Source of the DNA: Flagellimonas beolgyonensis
GTDB taxonomy: Bacteria > Bacteroidota > Bacteroidia > Flavobacteriales > Flavobacteriaceae
Direction of reading: 5' to 3'
Assembly: GCF_003992615.1 (NCBI RefSeq)
Contig: NZ_RZMY01000013.1
Location: 474,238-538,237, forward strand
Length of the DNA: 64,000 bases
Of this stretch, positions 25,086 to 34,453 are shown piece by piece; the first letter of the stretch is position 1, and each line of letters opens with the position of its first letter. The notes under the pieces were generated by a model. That model did no database searches, had not been told where the DNA came from, and saw only the letters and a list, made by a program, of their open reading frames with translations. A program made the translations under genes and the position numbers.

Positions 25086-25175
25086 GGGTGAAGGGTGAAG
25101 GGTGAAGGGTGAAGGGTGAAGGGTGAAGGGTGAAGGGTGAAGGGTGAAGGGTGAAGGGTGAAGGGTGAAGGGTAA
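25086..25175. repeat. GGGTGAA heptanucleotide array, 12 full copies
   Basis: Positions 25086-25169 are twelve exact tandem copies of GGGTGAA followed by a degenerate GGGTAA. A minus-strand frame through it reads HPSPFTL repeats, which is simply the 7-mer read in three phases. No spacers, so not CRISPR. Confidence 0.97.
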
Positions 25176-25341
25176 CAAACCAAATAATCTAGAAAAAGGA
25201 AACTGGGCTTAAGATTGTGGATTCTTTTTGATCGTTTAAACCTTTCCAATCGAGGATTCCTTTTGTACACTGTTTTTAGTACCTTGGAAGTATCTTAAGA
25301 TTATTTAGCCAACGATTCCAGTTTATCACAAAACCTTTTCA

Positions 25342-26931
25342 ATGCCAGCCACAATCCCAATCCAAAAAACCATGTTTTCCCGTTGCCTTATCTTACTCTT
25401 TCATTTCTTTACAATCACTGGTTTTAGTTGGGCACAGCATCCCAACGACCCTGTAAAACCACGAATCATCATTACCGCCGACCCCGAACTCGACGACAAC
25501 AATTCCTTGATTCGATTGCTACTGCACAGCACCGACATGGACATTGTGGGATTGGTGTATGCCAGTAGCGGTTTTCATTGGAAAGGGGATGGCAAAGGCA
25601 CCAAATGGTATGTGGCCGGGAGGGAATACGACCGATTTCAAATGGACGATTGCCCCTGCGAATCGTGGCGCTGGGCTAAAGACGAGCGGTTCATCCACGA
25701 GGTGGTGGAAGCCTATGAAAAGGCATATCCGAATTTAAAAGTCCATCACTCAGGTTATCCTACCCCCGAATACCTAAAATCCATCATTCGGTATGGCAAT
25801 GTGGAGTTCGATGGAGATTTTTCCAAGGACACTCCAGGTTCAGACCTCATCAGAAAGGCGATTTTGGATGATAAACCGGGAAAACTATTCATCACGGCCT
25901 GGGGCGGTGCGAGCACCATCGCCCGCGCCTTAAAATCCATTGAAGATGATTATCAGAATACGATGCTATGGGATGCCATCAAAGAAAAAATTGCCCGAAA
26001 GGTGGTGTTGCTGCCCTCTGGGGACCAAGACGATACCTTTGCCAGCTATATTAAACCCCACTGGCCCGATATCGAATACCGTCAATTCAGCCACAGTCCC
26101 AATTACGGATATGGGACACAGATCAATGCCAAACCCGAAAATGCGAGATTGTTGACCGCGGAGTGGATGCAAAAAAATATTTCCAGCAAGGGCCCTTTGG
26201 GGGAACAATACCGGGTTTGGGGGGATGGCAAACAAATGGTTAAAGGCGACAAGGTGGATTATTTTGGTTTTGATGGAATTTCCAATGAACAGCTCCGGGA
26301 AATGGGCTATAAGGTTTGGATGCCCGTACAACCCAAGGGGTCTTGGTTGGGCGAAGGTGACAACCATACCTTTATGAACATGTTGGGCAATGGGCTTCGC
26401 GCGTTTGAAGACGCAACCTATGGTGGCTGGGGCGGTCGTACCGACCCCACGGAAACGGCCGAGGTCATTTCCTTTTCAGGAGCAGGGGATGCCGATGCCA
26501 TGGCCAATCAATTGGGCAACCAAAACAACAGCATATCACTGGAGTACCCCGACTTTTTCCCTATGGCACAGCACGATTTTGCGGCACGGATGCAATGGTC
26601 TGTAACTCCTAAATACAAAAACGCCAATCACGAACCTAGCGTAGAAATCCTTGGTCCGTTGCATGTGATGGTCAACCCGGGGCAAAAAGTACCCTTGTTT
26701 GGTAAGGTATCCGACCCTGATGGTGATAAAACGACGATCAAATGGTGGCAGTTTCGGGTGGGCACCTACCCTAACCCAGTGCAAATTGCAGATGCAGATA
26801 CCTTGCATGCCACCATTGAAATTCCCAGTGATGCCAAAAGTGGGCAAACCATCCATATTATTTTGGAGGCCACAGATTCCGGTAGCCCGAGCTTAACCCG
26901 ATACCAGCGTGTTATATTCACAATTAGGTAA
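25342..26931 (+). CDS. DUF1593 nucleoside hydrolase-like exported protein
   Basis: 529 residues. The signal peptide begins at Met11 (ATG 25372, MFSRCLILLFHFFTITGF), so the true start may be 25372 rather than 25342. The N-terminal domain (about 35-330) has RIIITADPELDDNNSLIRLL, the Asp-rich Ca-binding motif of nucleoside hydrolases, and FITAWGGASTIARAL; the C-terminal domain (about 430-529) is beta-rich with PDGDKTTIKWWQF, as in the Sde182-type cellulose-binding family. Probably a secreted glycoside-directed hydrolase; exact substrate unknown. It is a single gene. Confidence 0.87.
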   Translation: MPATIPIQKTMFSRCLILLFHFFTITGFSWAQHPNDPVKPRIIITADPELDDNNSLIRLLLHSTDMDIVGLVYASSGFHWKGDGKGTKWYVAGREYDRFQMDDCPCESWRWAKDERFIHEVVEAYEKAYPNLKVHHSGYPTPEYLKSIIRYGNVEFDGDFSKDTPGSDLIRKAILDDKPGKLFITAWGGASTIARALKSIEDDYQNTMLWDAIKEKIARKVVLLPSGDQDDTFASYIKPHWPDIEYRQFSHSPNYGYGTQINAKPENARLLTAEWMQKNISSKGPLGEQYRVWGDGKQMVKGDKVDYFGFDGISNEQLREMGYKVWMPVQPKGSWLGEGDNHTFMNMLGNGLRAFEDATYGGWGGRTDPTETAEVISFSGAGDADAMANQLGNQNNSISLEYPDFFPMAQHDFAARMQWSVTPKYKNANHEPSVEILGPLHVMVNPGQKVPLFGKVSDPDGDKTTIKWWQFRVGTYPNPVQIADADTLHATIEIPSDAKSGQTIHIILEATDSGSPSLTRYQRVIFTIR

Positions 26932-27123
26932 ATTGGCGGCAATTCACCTTTAACCTTTTTTAAGGATCAACAAGTTGGACAATGTTGAAAACCATTGTAC
27001 ATTAGGCAAGCCTGTAAAAGGCAAATGTTGCCCGTAACCCCTTTTTATTAATCACAAAGTGCTTTTACCCTCAACCGTCATTTAAGTTTCGGGTAAAACA
27101 AGCATTCAAACACACACAAAAAA

Positions 27124-28212
27124 ATGAAAAGGGTATTAAAATATGTACTGCTTGTTGTGGGGTCTCTTCTGATTGTATTTGCCGCCAATTTTTTCATCAT
27201 CAAAAAATTAGATCAAAAGGCCCTAGAAAGCATCGACAATCCCCCCTCTGCCACTACAACCGAAAAACCTTATTTGGTCCCATCCAAATTTGTGGATAGC
27301 TCTCAATTTTTCGTGAAAATACCACTCAGGAACAAGGATACACTCTTGGCCTTTTGTGATACCGGAGGAGGCATTTCAATGTTGTCACCATATAAGAAGA
27401 AAAACCCGGCAATTGACCCTTACATCCGAATGGGGGTTGTAAAAGGAATCATGCCGATGGATTATGCCTTTTTTAATGAAATTGTCGCTGATGAAGAATT
27501 TCCGGTTCCCAATCCTGTTCCCAATTTGATTTTACGAAATCCCTTTGCAATGGTCACTGATCCTTACTTCATTATCCCTCGACTTAGCGAAGATCTTCAA
27601 GAAAAACTTGACAAAGTGCCAGAAATGGATGCTTTTTTGGGTCAAGGCTTCTTCATGGGCAAATCTTGGACCCTGGATTATCCGAACCAAGAAGTTTGGG
27701 TCAACACACCTTTACCTTTAGTTGATGCAAGGAAAGACCAATCCAATATCCAAAAGCTCCATTTTAAAAAGAATGACTTTGGGACATCAGTATATGGCCA
27801 CCCAAGAATGCAGATCGAAATTGATAGCACGGTTTTGGATGTTCTTTTTGATACCGGTGCAAGTTTCGTGCTTTCCGATGATGGCAAAAATTATTTCAAT
27901 ACTTCCAAAAACACCATGGCAGGCTCTTTTATTTCTGCCACCATTTTTGACGGATGGAGAAAAAAGCACCCTGATTGGAAATATTATCCCGCGTCTGATG
28001 GGGAGCAAGGAATTATTGCGGTTCCAAAAGTCAGAATTGGCCCTTATGAAGTGGGACCGGTTTTGTTTTCTCGACGACCTGACTATGTTTGGTCCGAAAT
28101 CATGATTCATACAATGGATAAAGTAGTGCAAGGTGCAATAGGGGGAACGCTCTTAAAGCATTTTAAAGTGACCATTGATTACAATTCAGAGTTGGTCAAA
28201 TTTGAAAAGTGA
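27124..28212 (+). CDS. Bilobal retropepsin-like aspartyl protease, membrane-anchored
   Basis: 362 residues with an N-terminal membrane anchor or signal (KYVLLVVGSLLIVFAANFFI). It contains two aspartic-protease motifs: Asp79-Thr-Gly in LLAFCDTGGGISML and Asp243-Thr-Gly in LDVLFDTGASFVL. Each is followed about 90-110 residues later by a similar end-piece, GQGFFMGKSWTLDYPNQEV and GGTLLKHFKVTIDYNSELV. This indicates a duplicated clan-AA fold that could form an active site within one chain. Many bacterial relatives carry one such motif per domain. Substrate unknown; likely acts at the periplasmic face. Single gene. Confidence 0.8.
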   Translation: MKRVLKYVLLVVGSLLIVFAANFFIIKKLDQKALESIDNPPSATTTEKPYLVPSKFVDSSQFFVKIPLRNKDTLLAFCDTGGGISMLSPYKKKNPAIDPYIRMGVVKGIMPMDYAFFNEIVADEEFPVPNPVPNLILRNPFAMVTDPYFIIPRLSEDLQEKLDKVPEMDAFLGQGFFMGKSWTLDYPNQEVWVNTPLPLVDARKDQSNIQKLHFKKNDFGTSVYGHPRMQIEIDSTVLDVLFDTGASFVLSDDGKNYFNTSKNTMAGSFISATIFDGWRKKHPDWKYYPASDGEQGIIAVPKVRIGPYEVGPVLFSRRPDYVWSEIMIHTMDKVVQGAIGGTLLKHFKVTIDYNSELVKFEK

Positions 28213-28301
28213 ATAAACAATTCCTGATTTCAAGACAACTGCCTCTTTTATGACCATCCATTGATGTACTTAAACAGGTATTTCTTACCTTAACCTGTAC
28301 C

Positions 28302-29129
28302 ATGCCAGATCTACAATCATTGAACGCGCTCCACAAGAGCCTGCCCCATACCGAAAAAATGCCGGTATTGTTCCTGGGACACGGCAGCCCCATGAATGCC
28401 ATTGAAGAAAATGAGTTTGTATGGCAATTTCGGAAATTGGGAAAGAAACTTACCAAGCCGAAGGCCATCCTTTGTGTTTCGGCCCACTGGGAAACCAAGG
28501 GAACCAAGGTGACCGCCATGCAAAATCCGCCCACTATCCATGATTTTGGTGGTTTTCCCCAAGCATTGTTCGATGTGCAATATCCTGCACCGGGCAGTCC
28601 GGAACTGGCTGCGGAGACCAAAAAGATGATTACCAAAACCGAAGTGGAGCTCGACCACCATTGGGGATTGGACCATGGAGCTTGGAGCGTGATCAAACAT
28701 ATGTATCCCGAAGCCGACGTGCCCGTGATCCAAATGAGTTTGGACTATACCAAACCACCCCAATACCATTATGAATTGGCCCAACAATTGGAAAGTTTGC
28801 GCCATAAAGGCGTATTGATCGTAGGGAGTGGAAACGTGGTACACAACCTGCGTCGGGTGGCCTGGAACAAGCTCAACGAAACTTATGCGTGGGACTGGGC
28901 GCAAGAGGCCAACGAACAAATGAAAACGTTCATTTTGGACCAGAACCACGATGACCTTATCCAATACGGCAAACAGGGTGGCAGCTTTGCTTTATCCATT
29001 CCCACTCCGGAGCATTACCTTCCCCTACTTTATATTTTGGCCTTGCAGGACAAGAACGAGCCTGTAACGCTTTTCAACGATCAAACCGTTGGTGGCTCTA
29101 TCAGCATGATGTCGTTGCACATTGGCTAA
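28302..29129 (+). CDS. ygiD: 4,5-DOPA extradiol dioxygenase-like (YgiD family)
   Basis: 275 residues, cytoplasmic. Zinc/iron LigB-type class III extradiol dioxygenase fold: VLFLGHGSPMNAIEENEF (metal His), CVSAHWETKGTKVT (second His), DHHWGLDHGAWSV (third His) and VIQMSLDY. The pattern is that of E. coli YgiD, which cleaves L-DOPA in vitro; the physiological substrate in bacteria is unclear. Start ATG 28302 gives about 17 extra residues ahead of MPVLFLGHGSP; the second Met at about residue 20 is an alternative. Confidence 0.92.
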   Translation: MPDLQSLNALHKSLPHTEKMPVLFLGHGSPMNAIEENEFVWQFRKLGKKLTKPKAILCVSAHWETKGTKVTAMQNPPTIHDFGGFPQALFDVQYPAPGSPELAAETKKMITKTEVELDHHWGLDHGAWSVIKHMYPEADVPVIQMSLDYTKPPQYHYELAQQLESLRHKGVLIVGSGNVVHNLRRVAWNKLNETYAWDWAQEANEQMKTFILDQNHDDLIQYGKQGGSFALSIPTPEHYLPLLYILALQDKNEPVTLFNDQTVGGSISMMSLHIG

Positions 29130-29201
29130 ACTTGGGTATGGGCTTCTGATTCCTATCCTGAAAATCATTACCTTAACGCCTCTCTAAAATAAACCGACTT
29201 T

Positions 29202-31247
29202 ATGAAACTTCGCATTGCTTTACTGGCCCTTATTTTGGTGGCCGGTTATTCCTGTAAACAAGAAACCACTTCTTCCTTGGCCAATTACCAAGGGGAGGAA
29301 AGTTATACCGTGATCATCGGTGAGAACAAGGTGGGTTACCTTAAGACCCATACGGTTGGGGACACCATCCACATCGATTACGACTTTAAGAACAACGGTA
29401 GGGGACCGACCATGAAAGAGACCCTGGTGCTGAATGCCGAAGGCTATCCCATCGATTGGCAGATCACCGGCAACACCACTTTTGGCAATGCCGTGGACGA
29501 ACATTTCACCTTGGAGGGGCAAAATGCCTCTTGGACCGATGCCACAGGCTCAGGAACCGCTACCGTAACCGACTCACAGATCTATGTCAACCAATTTGGA
29601 AGTCCCTATTCGGTAGTTTTGGCTGCCCGATTGTTGTTGGAAGCTCCTGAAAACACCCTATCCGTGTTACCCGCAGGTAATTTGAAATTGACCAAGATGG
29701 AAGATTTGGTCATTCCGAAATTTTCCGGGGAAGGTGAACTCGCCTTGACTACCTATGCGCTATCCGGTGCCGACCTAAATCCTTCCTACTTCATTTTGGA
29801 TGGGGACCAACGCTTTTTTGCCGCCATTTCCCCGCGCTATATCGTAATTCGTGAAGGGTACGAAAATGTGGAAAAGGACATGCGTGAATTGGCTGAAAAC
29901 TACTCCGCCAGTCGCTACGAAACCCTGCAAAAGCAATATGCCCACAACTATGATAAAAAAGTGCGCATCCAAAACGTACACGTATTCGATGCCAAGAACA
30001 TGACCGTATCCGACCCGGTTTCCGTGGTGGTCGAAGGGGATAAAATCGCAGCCATTGAAGCGGCGGATGCCACAGGTGAAAACGAAGTGGTCATCGAGGG
30101 CAACGGCGGTACCTTGGTACCCGGATTATACGAAATGCATGCCCACTCCGGCGATAATGGTGCCTTATTGAACGTATTGGCTGGAGTTACCTCCTTCCGT
30201 GACATGGGGAACGATACCGAAGTACTCGCCAACCTCATCGACAAGATCAACAACGGTGTGTTGGCCGGACCACGCATCACCCGTTTGGGTTTTATTGAAG
30301 GGAAAAGTCCCTTCAACAGCAACAACGGTATTTTGGTGGAAAGCGAAGCAGAGGCCTTGGCCGCGGTGGACACGTATGATAGCCTCGGCTTTTATGGGGT
30401 AAAGCTCTACAACAGCATGAACGGCGATTGGGCTCCGGCGATTGTGAAGAAAGCCCATGAAAAGGGATTGTTCGTGACAGGTCACGTACCTGCCTTCTCC
30501 AATGCCAATGCCATGCTCAACGCCGGGTTTGATGAAATGACCCACATCAACCAGACTATGTTGGGCTGGGTTTTGGAACCTGAGGAAGATACCCGTACAC
30601 TTTTGCGTTTGACCGCCATGAAACGCTTCCCGGAACTCGATTTGAACAGTCCGAAAGTACAGGAGACCCTGGGCTTGTTCGTGGCCAATAACACTGCCAT
30701 GGATCCTACCTTGGCCATTCATGAGCGATTGATGCTCTCCCGCAACGGGGAAGTGGCGCTCGGGGCGAAGGATTATATCGACCACATGCCGCCCAACGAG
30801 CAACGCGGACTAAAAGTGGCCTTGGCCCAAATTGCGGACGCGGAGGAGGACAAAGCCTATCGCGAAGCCTATGCTAAAATTGTGGAGACCTTGAAAATGA
30901 TGAAGGACAAAGGAATTTTCATTGTGCCCGGAACCGATTTAGGGGGTGCCTTTAACCTGCACCGCGAGTTGGAACTTTATGTGGACCAATTGGGCTTTAC
31001 CAACGGGGAAATCCTAAAACGGGCAACCTACGACATGGCCCAATACCTGGGTCAAGAGGATTTGGGTACGATTGAACCCGGCAAATTGGCCGACTTCTTT
31101 TTGGTGCCCGGCAATCCGGTGGAAGACATCAAAGCCATTAAAACCATTGGCATGGTTAGCAAGGGCGGTACCTTCTACTTTCCTTCCGAGGTATATCCGG
31201 AGTTTGGTATTACCCCATTCACGGATAAACCGGCAGTAAAGGAATAG
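29202..31247 (+). CDS. Amidohydrolase lipoprotein with extra N-terminal domain
   Basis: 681 residues. Lipoprotein signal with lipobox GYSC (Cys18). Residues about 30-235 are a beta-rich domain (YTVIIGENKVGYLKTHTVGD) not part of classical amidohydrolases. The imidazolonepropionase-like TIM barrel starts near 250: metal ligands His313 and His315 (MHAHSG), Lys in FYGVKLYNSM, His428 (VTGHVPAF), His448 (MTHINQ) and Asp579 (GTDLGG). All catalytic residues appear intact. Probably a surface or periplasmic hydrolase of cyclic amides, dipeptides or related bonds. It ends just before a strong terminator. Confidence 0.9.
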   Translation: MKLRIALLALILVAGYSCKQETTSSLANYQGEESYTVIIGENKVGYLKTHTVGDTIHIDYDFKNNGRGPTMKETLVLNAEGYPIDWQITGNTTFGNAVDEHFTLEGQNASWTDATGSGTATVTDSQIYVNQFGSPYSVVLAARLLLEAPENTLSVLPAGNLKLTKMEDLVIPKFSGEGELALTTYALSGADLNPSYFILDGDQRFFAAISPRYIVIREGYENVEKDMRELAENYSASRYETLQKQYAHNYDKKVRIQNVHVFDAKNMTVSDPVSVVVEGDKIAAIEAADATGENEVVIEGNGGTLVPGLYEMHAHSGDNGALLNVLAGVTSFRDMGNDTEVLANLIDKINNGVLAGPRITRLGFIEGKSPFNSNNGILVESEAEALAAVDTYDSLGFYGVKLYNSMNGDWAPAIVKKAHEKGLFVTGHVPAFSNANAMLNAGFDEMTHINQTMLGWVLEPEEDTRTLLRLTAMKRFPELDLNSPKVQETLGLFVANNTAMDPTLAIHERLMLSRNGEVALGAKDYIDHMPPNEQRGLKVALAQIADAEEDKAYREAYAKIVETLKMMKDKGIFIVPGTDLGGAFNLHRELELYVDQLGFTNGEILKRATYDMAQYLGQEDLGTIEPGKLADFFLVPGNPVEDIKAIKTIGMVSKGGTFYFPSEVYPEFGITPFTDKPAVKE

Positions 31248-31270
31248 CAAAACAGTAACAGCATACGTAT

Positions 31271-31301
31271 AAGCCAGTAGCCCTAGTTACTGGCTTTTTT
31301 T
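31271..31301 (+). terminator. Rho-independent terminator after the amidohydrolase
   Basis: Stem AGCCAGTA (31272-31279) / TACTGGCT (31288-31295), 8-nt loop, T run to 31301; 24 bp beyond the stop. Confidence 0.85.
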
Positions 31302-31344
31302 ATCCAAATCCATAAAAATCATATATTTAGGGAAACCAACCTCC

Positions 31345-32094
31345 ATGTTCAAATTTTTTCGAAAAATCAGGCATCGCTTGCTCGCTGAAAACAGGGTGAG
31401 CCGATACTTGCTGTATGCCCTGGGCGAAATCGTCCTTGTGGTCATCGGTATTCTCATCGCCTTGGAAATCAACAACTGGAACGAGGGCCAAAAACTCTTG
31501 CAACAAGAAAAAGCGACCATTGCCAGCCTGAAGCTCGAATTCGAAAAAAACCTGAGCAGCCTCAACGGGGATATCGCCTCACTTCAAGGGATTATAGGCT
31601 CTTGCAATAAATTGTTGGCACATACCGGGCCCGATTATGCAGATGGTACATTGCAGGGAGTGGACAGCCTGGTGAGCATGACTTCCCGAATGTCCGTCTG
31701 GGACCCGAGTCTATACACTCTGGGTAATATCAAAAACTCTGGAAAACTATCCAGCTTGTCCAACGAGGAACTGAAGATTTTATTGATCGAATGGGAAACA
31801 TTTTATGCCAATTTATTGGATTGGGGTGATTTTTATGTCGATCGTGGGAGCACCTATTTCGATTTTTTGTTGCACAACTCCCTCAACCGAAACCTGTTTT
31901 CCGGTAATCCCTTTCAACTGAGCCCTTCTAAGTTTAATCGTTCCAATGAAGAATTGCTCCGAAAACCGGAGTTTGAAAACTACATCACCAACCGGGTGTT
32001 TATCAATGGGTTTATGTTGGGGTATTATGAAGAGGCCAAAGAGCGCATCACGGCCATTATCGAGCAATGTAAAACCTATGAGGATACCCCTTGA
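31345..32094 (+). CDS. DUF6090 family membrane-anchored protein
   Basis: 249 residues. The N-terminus MFKFFRKIRHRLLAENRVSR and the single TM helix GEIVLVVIGILIALEINNWNE are the signature of DUF6090, abundant in Flavobacteriaceae and of unknown function. A coiled-coil region (about 50-80, LEFEKNLSSLNGDIASLQG) follows the helix. Genomes often carry several copies. Ends 27 bp before the YdjC-like frame on the same strand. Confidence 0.9.
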   Translation: MFKFFRKIRHRLLAENRVSRYLLYALGEIVLVVIGILIALEINNWNEGQKLLQQEKATIASLKLEFEKNLSSLNGDIASLQGIIGSCNKLLAHTGPDYADGTLQGVDSLVSMTSRMSVWDPSLYTLGNIKNSGKLSSLSNEELKILLIEWETFYANLLDWGDFYVDRGSTYFDFLLHNSLNRNLFSGNPFQLSPSKFNRSNEELLRKPEFENYITNRVFINGFMLGYYEEAKERITAIIEQCKTYEDTP

Positions 32095-32121
32095 TTTTTT
32101 ATCCACTATTTCACCCTAAAA

Positions 32122-33033
32122 TTGAAAGAATCCGATAGCCCTTGCTATTGGTTTTATGATTACGATATGAACGCAGCACAACGATTGGGCTTTCCGGCCG
32201 ATGCCAAACTATTGATGATTCATGCGGACGATGCCGGGTTGGCGCATTCCGAAAACCAGGCCACCATTCAGGCATTGGAACACGGTATGGTGAATTCGTA
32301 CAGCATGATGGTGCCTTGCCCTTGGTTTCATGAAATGGCCATGTTTGCCAAAAACAATCCGCAATTCGATTACGGTATTCACCTGACGCTCACCTGCGAA
32401 TGGGAAACCTACCGATTTGGACCGGTATTGCCCGTGTCGGAAGTGCCCAGTTTGGTGGATGAAAACGGACATTTTTTTAAAAAACGGGAACAATTGCGCG
32501 AAAACGCCACAGCCGAGGATGTGGAAAAAGAAATAAGGGCTCAAATGGACAAAGCCCTCCGATTGGGGCTGTCCCCTACCCATATCGATTCGCACATGTA
32601 CAGCGTGGGAGCCCATCTCGATTTTTTTGAGGCATACAAACGGTTGGGCAAAGCGTATGGCTTGCCCGTATTGATCAACAAACAGTTGATGCAACACGTG
32701 GGGCTGGACCCGAACCTACACGCAAAAACGACTGATTTTACCATAGACCATGCCTACGTGGGCGCATACGCCTACTTCGAAAAAGGCCAATTGGGTGACT
32801 TCTACCAAACCACATTGGAACAGTTGGCACCGGGGATCAATCTCATCTTGATCCACCCCGCTTTTGATGACCGGGAAATGCAGGGCATTACCGTAAACCA
32901 CCCCAACTTTGGGGCCACTTGGCGGCAACTGGACATTGACTTTTTTACAAGCGAACAAACCAAAGTTACCTTGAAAAAGCACAACATTAGGTTGGTGACG
33001 TGGGGGGATATCAAAAATAGGTTGAGGAAATAG
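32122..33033 (+). CDS. YdjC/ChbG-family polysaccharide deacetylase
   Basis: 303 residues if TTG 32122 is used, 288 from ATG 32167 ([15 protein letters not shown]); the ATG is the safer start. Metal-site motifs of the YdjC family are present: [30 protein letters not shown], and [11 protein letters not shown]. Characterised members (ChbG) deacetylate chitooligosaccharides in the cytoplasm. No signal peptide. It follows the DUF6090 gene closely but the latter has its own unknown role; shared function is not implied. Confidence 0.87.
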   Translation: MKESDSPCYWFYDYDMNAAQRLGFPADAKLLMIHADDAGLAHSENQATIQALEHGMVNSYSMMVPCPWFHEMAMFAKNNPQFDYGIHLTLTCEWETYRFGPVLPVSEVPSLVDENGHFFKKREQLRENATAEDVEKEIRAQMDKALRLGLSPTHIDSHMYSVGAHLDFFEAYKRLGKAYGLPVLINKQLMQHVGLDPNLHAKTTDFTIDHAYVGAYAYFEKGQLGDFYQTTLEQLAPGINLILIHPAFDDREMQGITVNHPNFGATWRQLDIDFFTSEQTKVTLKKHNIRLVTWGDIKNRLRK

Positions 33034-33078
33034 GTGTTTCAAGGAGACTCTAGATAAAATCGAAGTTCCCCATTATTT

Positions 33079-33108
33079 GCTTAAAAATCATTTAAACAAT
33101 GTTTAGCT
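33079..33108. repeat. Hairpin copy shared with the cassette flank at 20191-20219
   Basis: The 30 bases from 33079 (GCTTAAAAATC...TGTTTAGCT) differ from the 29 at 20191-20219 by three substitutions and one inserted T. Both form an imperfect GCTaAAA.../...TTTAGC hairpin. No matching second arm was found after the downstream genes. Confidence 0.7.
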
Positions 33109-33155
33109 TTATGGTTACCACCAATTTGAAGAGCGTAAACTGCAGATTTTGAAAC

Positions 33156-34313
33156 ATGAACGAAATAGAATACATATATAACATCATAACTTTATGTCTA
33201 ACATTATTGTTCTCCTTTTACCTGTTTTTTAAGAGTTCCCAAGAGCGTATTGGCAATGTTTTCTTAGGTTTATTTCTTTTCTACATGGGGTTGGAAAGTA
33301 TAGACACACTTTTGGCTCAAACATCATTTTATTTTGACAATCCTAATTTTTATTTACATATTCCAATACTTGGACTGTTATTGTATCCCATTTTCTTCTT
33401 TTACATCAAATCCATCTCATATAGAAGGATTAAATTAAAATGGTATCACCTGCTTCATGCGACTCCTTATCTAATAATAGTTATAATATCCATATTTGAA
33501 TATTACTTAAAACCGACAGACGTCCAATTAAAAATAATGACTCGTGGAGGCGAAATGCCATGGTTTGTTAGTTTAATTTATTTAGTGTTACGATTGCAAG
33601 GGGTTATTTATATGATATTAACCATTCGAATTGCATTGCGTTTCAAACAAATAGTAAAAGAAAATTATTCTTCTGTAAACAAAAGAAACTATAAATGGCT
33701 TCTGCAATTGACCCTGGTCTTTATTTATTATGCCTTTGCAAACCTACTTTTCAATATTAACCGATTTGGCATAAACTTACTTTCAACGGATGCTACATTT
33801 TATATATCAGCATTAATTTCATTAACCTTTATAATTTGGATTTTCTATAAAGGTTTATCTCAGCCCTATTTATTTAATGGGGTTGATGCGAACATGCAGT
33901 TATTAAAAGAATACATAGCTGAACAGAAAAAAATAATAAAGCCTTCCAATACGGAAGAAGAAAATCTTACAAACCAAAAGTTGAAATTAAAACTGGAAAA
34001 TTATATTACCTCACAGGAAGTATATTTGAACCCATCATTAACCATTTTTGAACTGGCTAAAGGACTCGAATTAACAAGTCATGAATTATCACTTTTCTTG
34101 AATAAATATTTAAAGAAGAATTTCTTTGATTACATTAATGAATTTCGAATTAATAGGGCAAAAAGTATTTTAAAAAACCCTGAAAAAAGACATTTAACCA
34201 TTCTAGAAATATTATATGAAGTTGGCTTCAATTCAAAATCTTCATTTAATACCGCTTTTAAAAAATATGTGGGAACAACCCCAACTGAATATCGTAAAGC
34301 GCATAAACACTGA
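33156..34313 (+). CDS. Membrane-embedded AraC family regulator
   Basis: 385 residues. The first ~235 contain about seven hydrophobic helices (for example LCLTLLFSFYLFFKSS and LHIPILGLLLYPIFFFYIKS), a layout found in Bacteroidota regulators that sense at the membrane. The C-terminal ~100 carry two AraC helix-turn-helix units, LTIFELAKGLELTSHELSLF and ILEILYEVGFNSKSSFNTAF ending in FKKYVGTTPTEYRK. It likely controls genes nearby, perhaps the M1 peptidase 140 bp downstream, but no operator is visible. Much more A+T-rich than the flanking regions, suggesting transfer together with the next gene. Confidence 0.9.
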   Translation: MNEIEYIYNIITLCLTLLFSFYLFFKSSQERIGNVFLGLFLFYMGLESIDTLLAQTSFYFDNPNFYLHIPILGLLLYPIFFFYIKSISYRRIKLKWYHLLHATPYLIIVIISIFEYYLKPTDVQLKIMTRGGEMPWFVSLIYLVLRLQGVIYMILTIRIALRFKQIVKENYSSVNKRNYKWLLQLTLVFIYYAFANLLFNINRFGINLLSTDATFYISALISLTFIIWIFYKGLSQPYLFNGVDANMQLLKEYIAEQKKIIKPSNTEEENLTNQKLKLKLENYITSQEVYLNPSLTIFELAKGLELTSHELSLFLNKYLKKNFFDYINEFRINRAKSILKNPEKRHLTILEILYEVGFNSKSSFNTAFKKYVGTTPTEYRKAHKH

Positions 34314-34322
34314 GCATTCAAT

Positions 34323-34388
34323 AAAAGTCGAACGTTTTAAGTAAAAAAGTCGTGCCAATTATTTTCTATAAAAGGGTTCGACTTTTTT
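34323..34388 (+). terminator. Long-loop inverted repeat with T run after the AraC gene
   Basis: AAAAGTCGAAC (34323-34333) pairs exactly with GTTCGACTTTT (34376-34386) over 11 bp; loop 42 nt; T run 34383-34388. The loop is long for a terminator, but position after the stop at 34313 fits. Confidence 0.5.
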
Positions 34389-34453
34389 ATTCGGTCGACT
34401 CGCCTAGGTTTCTGTAACATATTTGCTTCACTAAACAAGTAAAATCAGGAGCC

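Larger units (their letters stand above)
25027..25341. other. 315-bp intergenic region between mtaB and the DUF1593 gene
   Basis: Holds the mtaB -7 element (25052-25059), the GGGTGAA array (25086-25175) and about 165 bp of A+T-rich DNA with no gene, RNA or clear promoter that I can recognise before the DUF1593 gene. Confidence 0.7.

Noticed and set aside
25031..25270. 79-codon frame with HPSPFTL repeats and possible CRISPR
   Set aside because: The repeat is the 7-bp GGGTGAA array read in frame; there are no spacers, so neither a protein nor a CRISPR array is supported.
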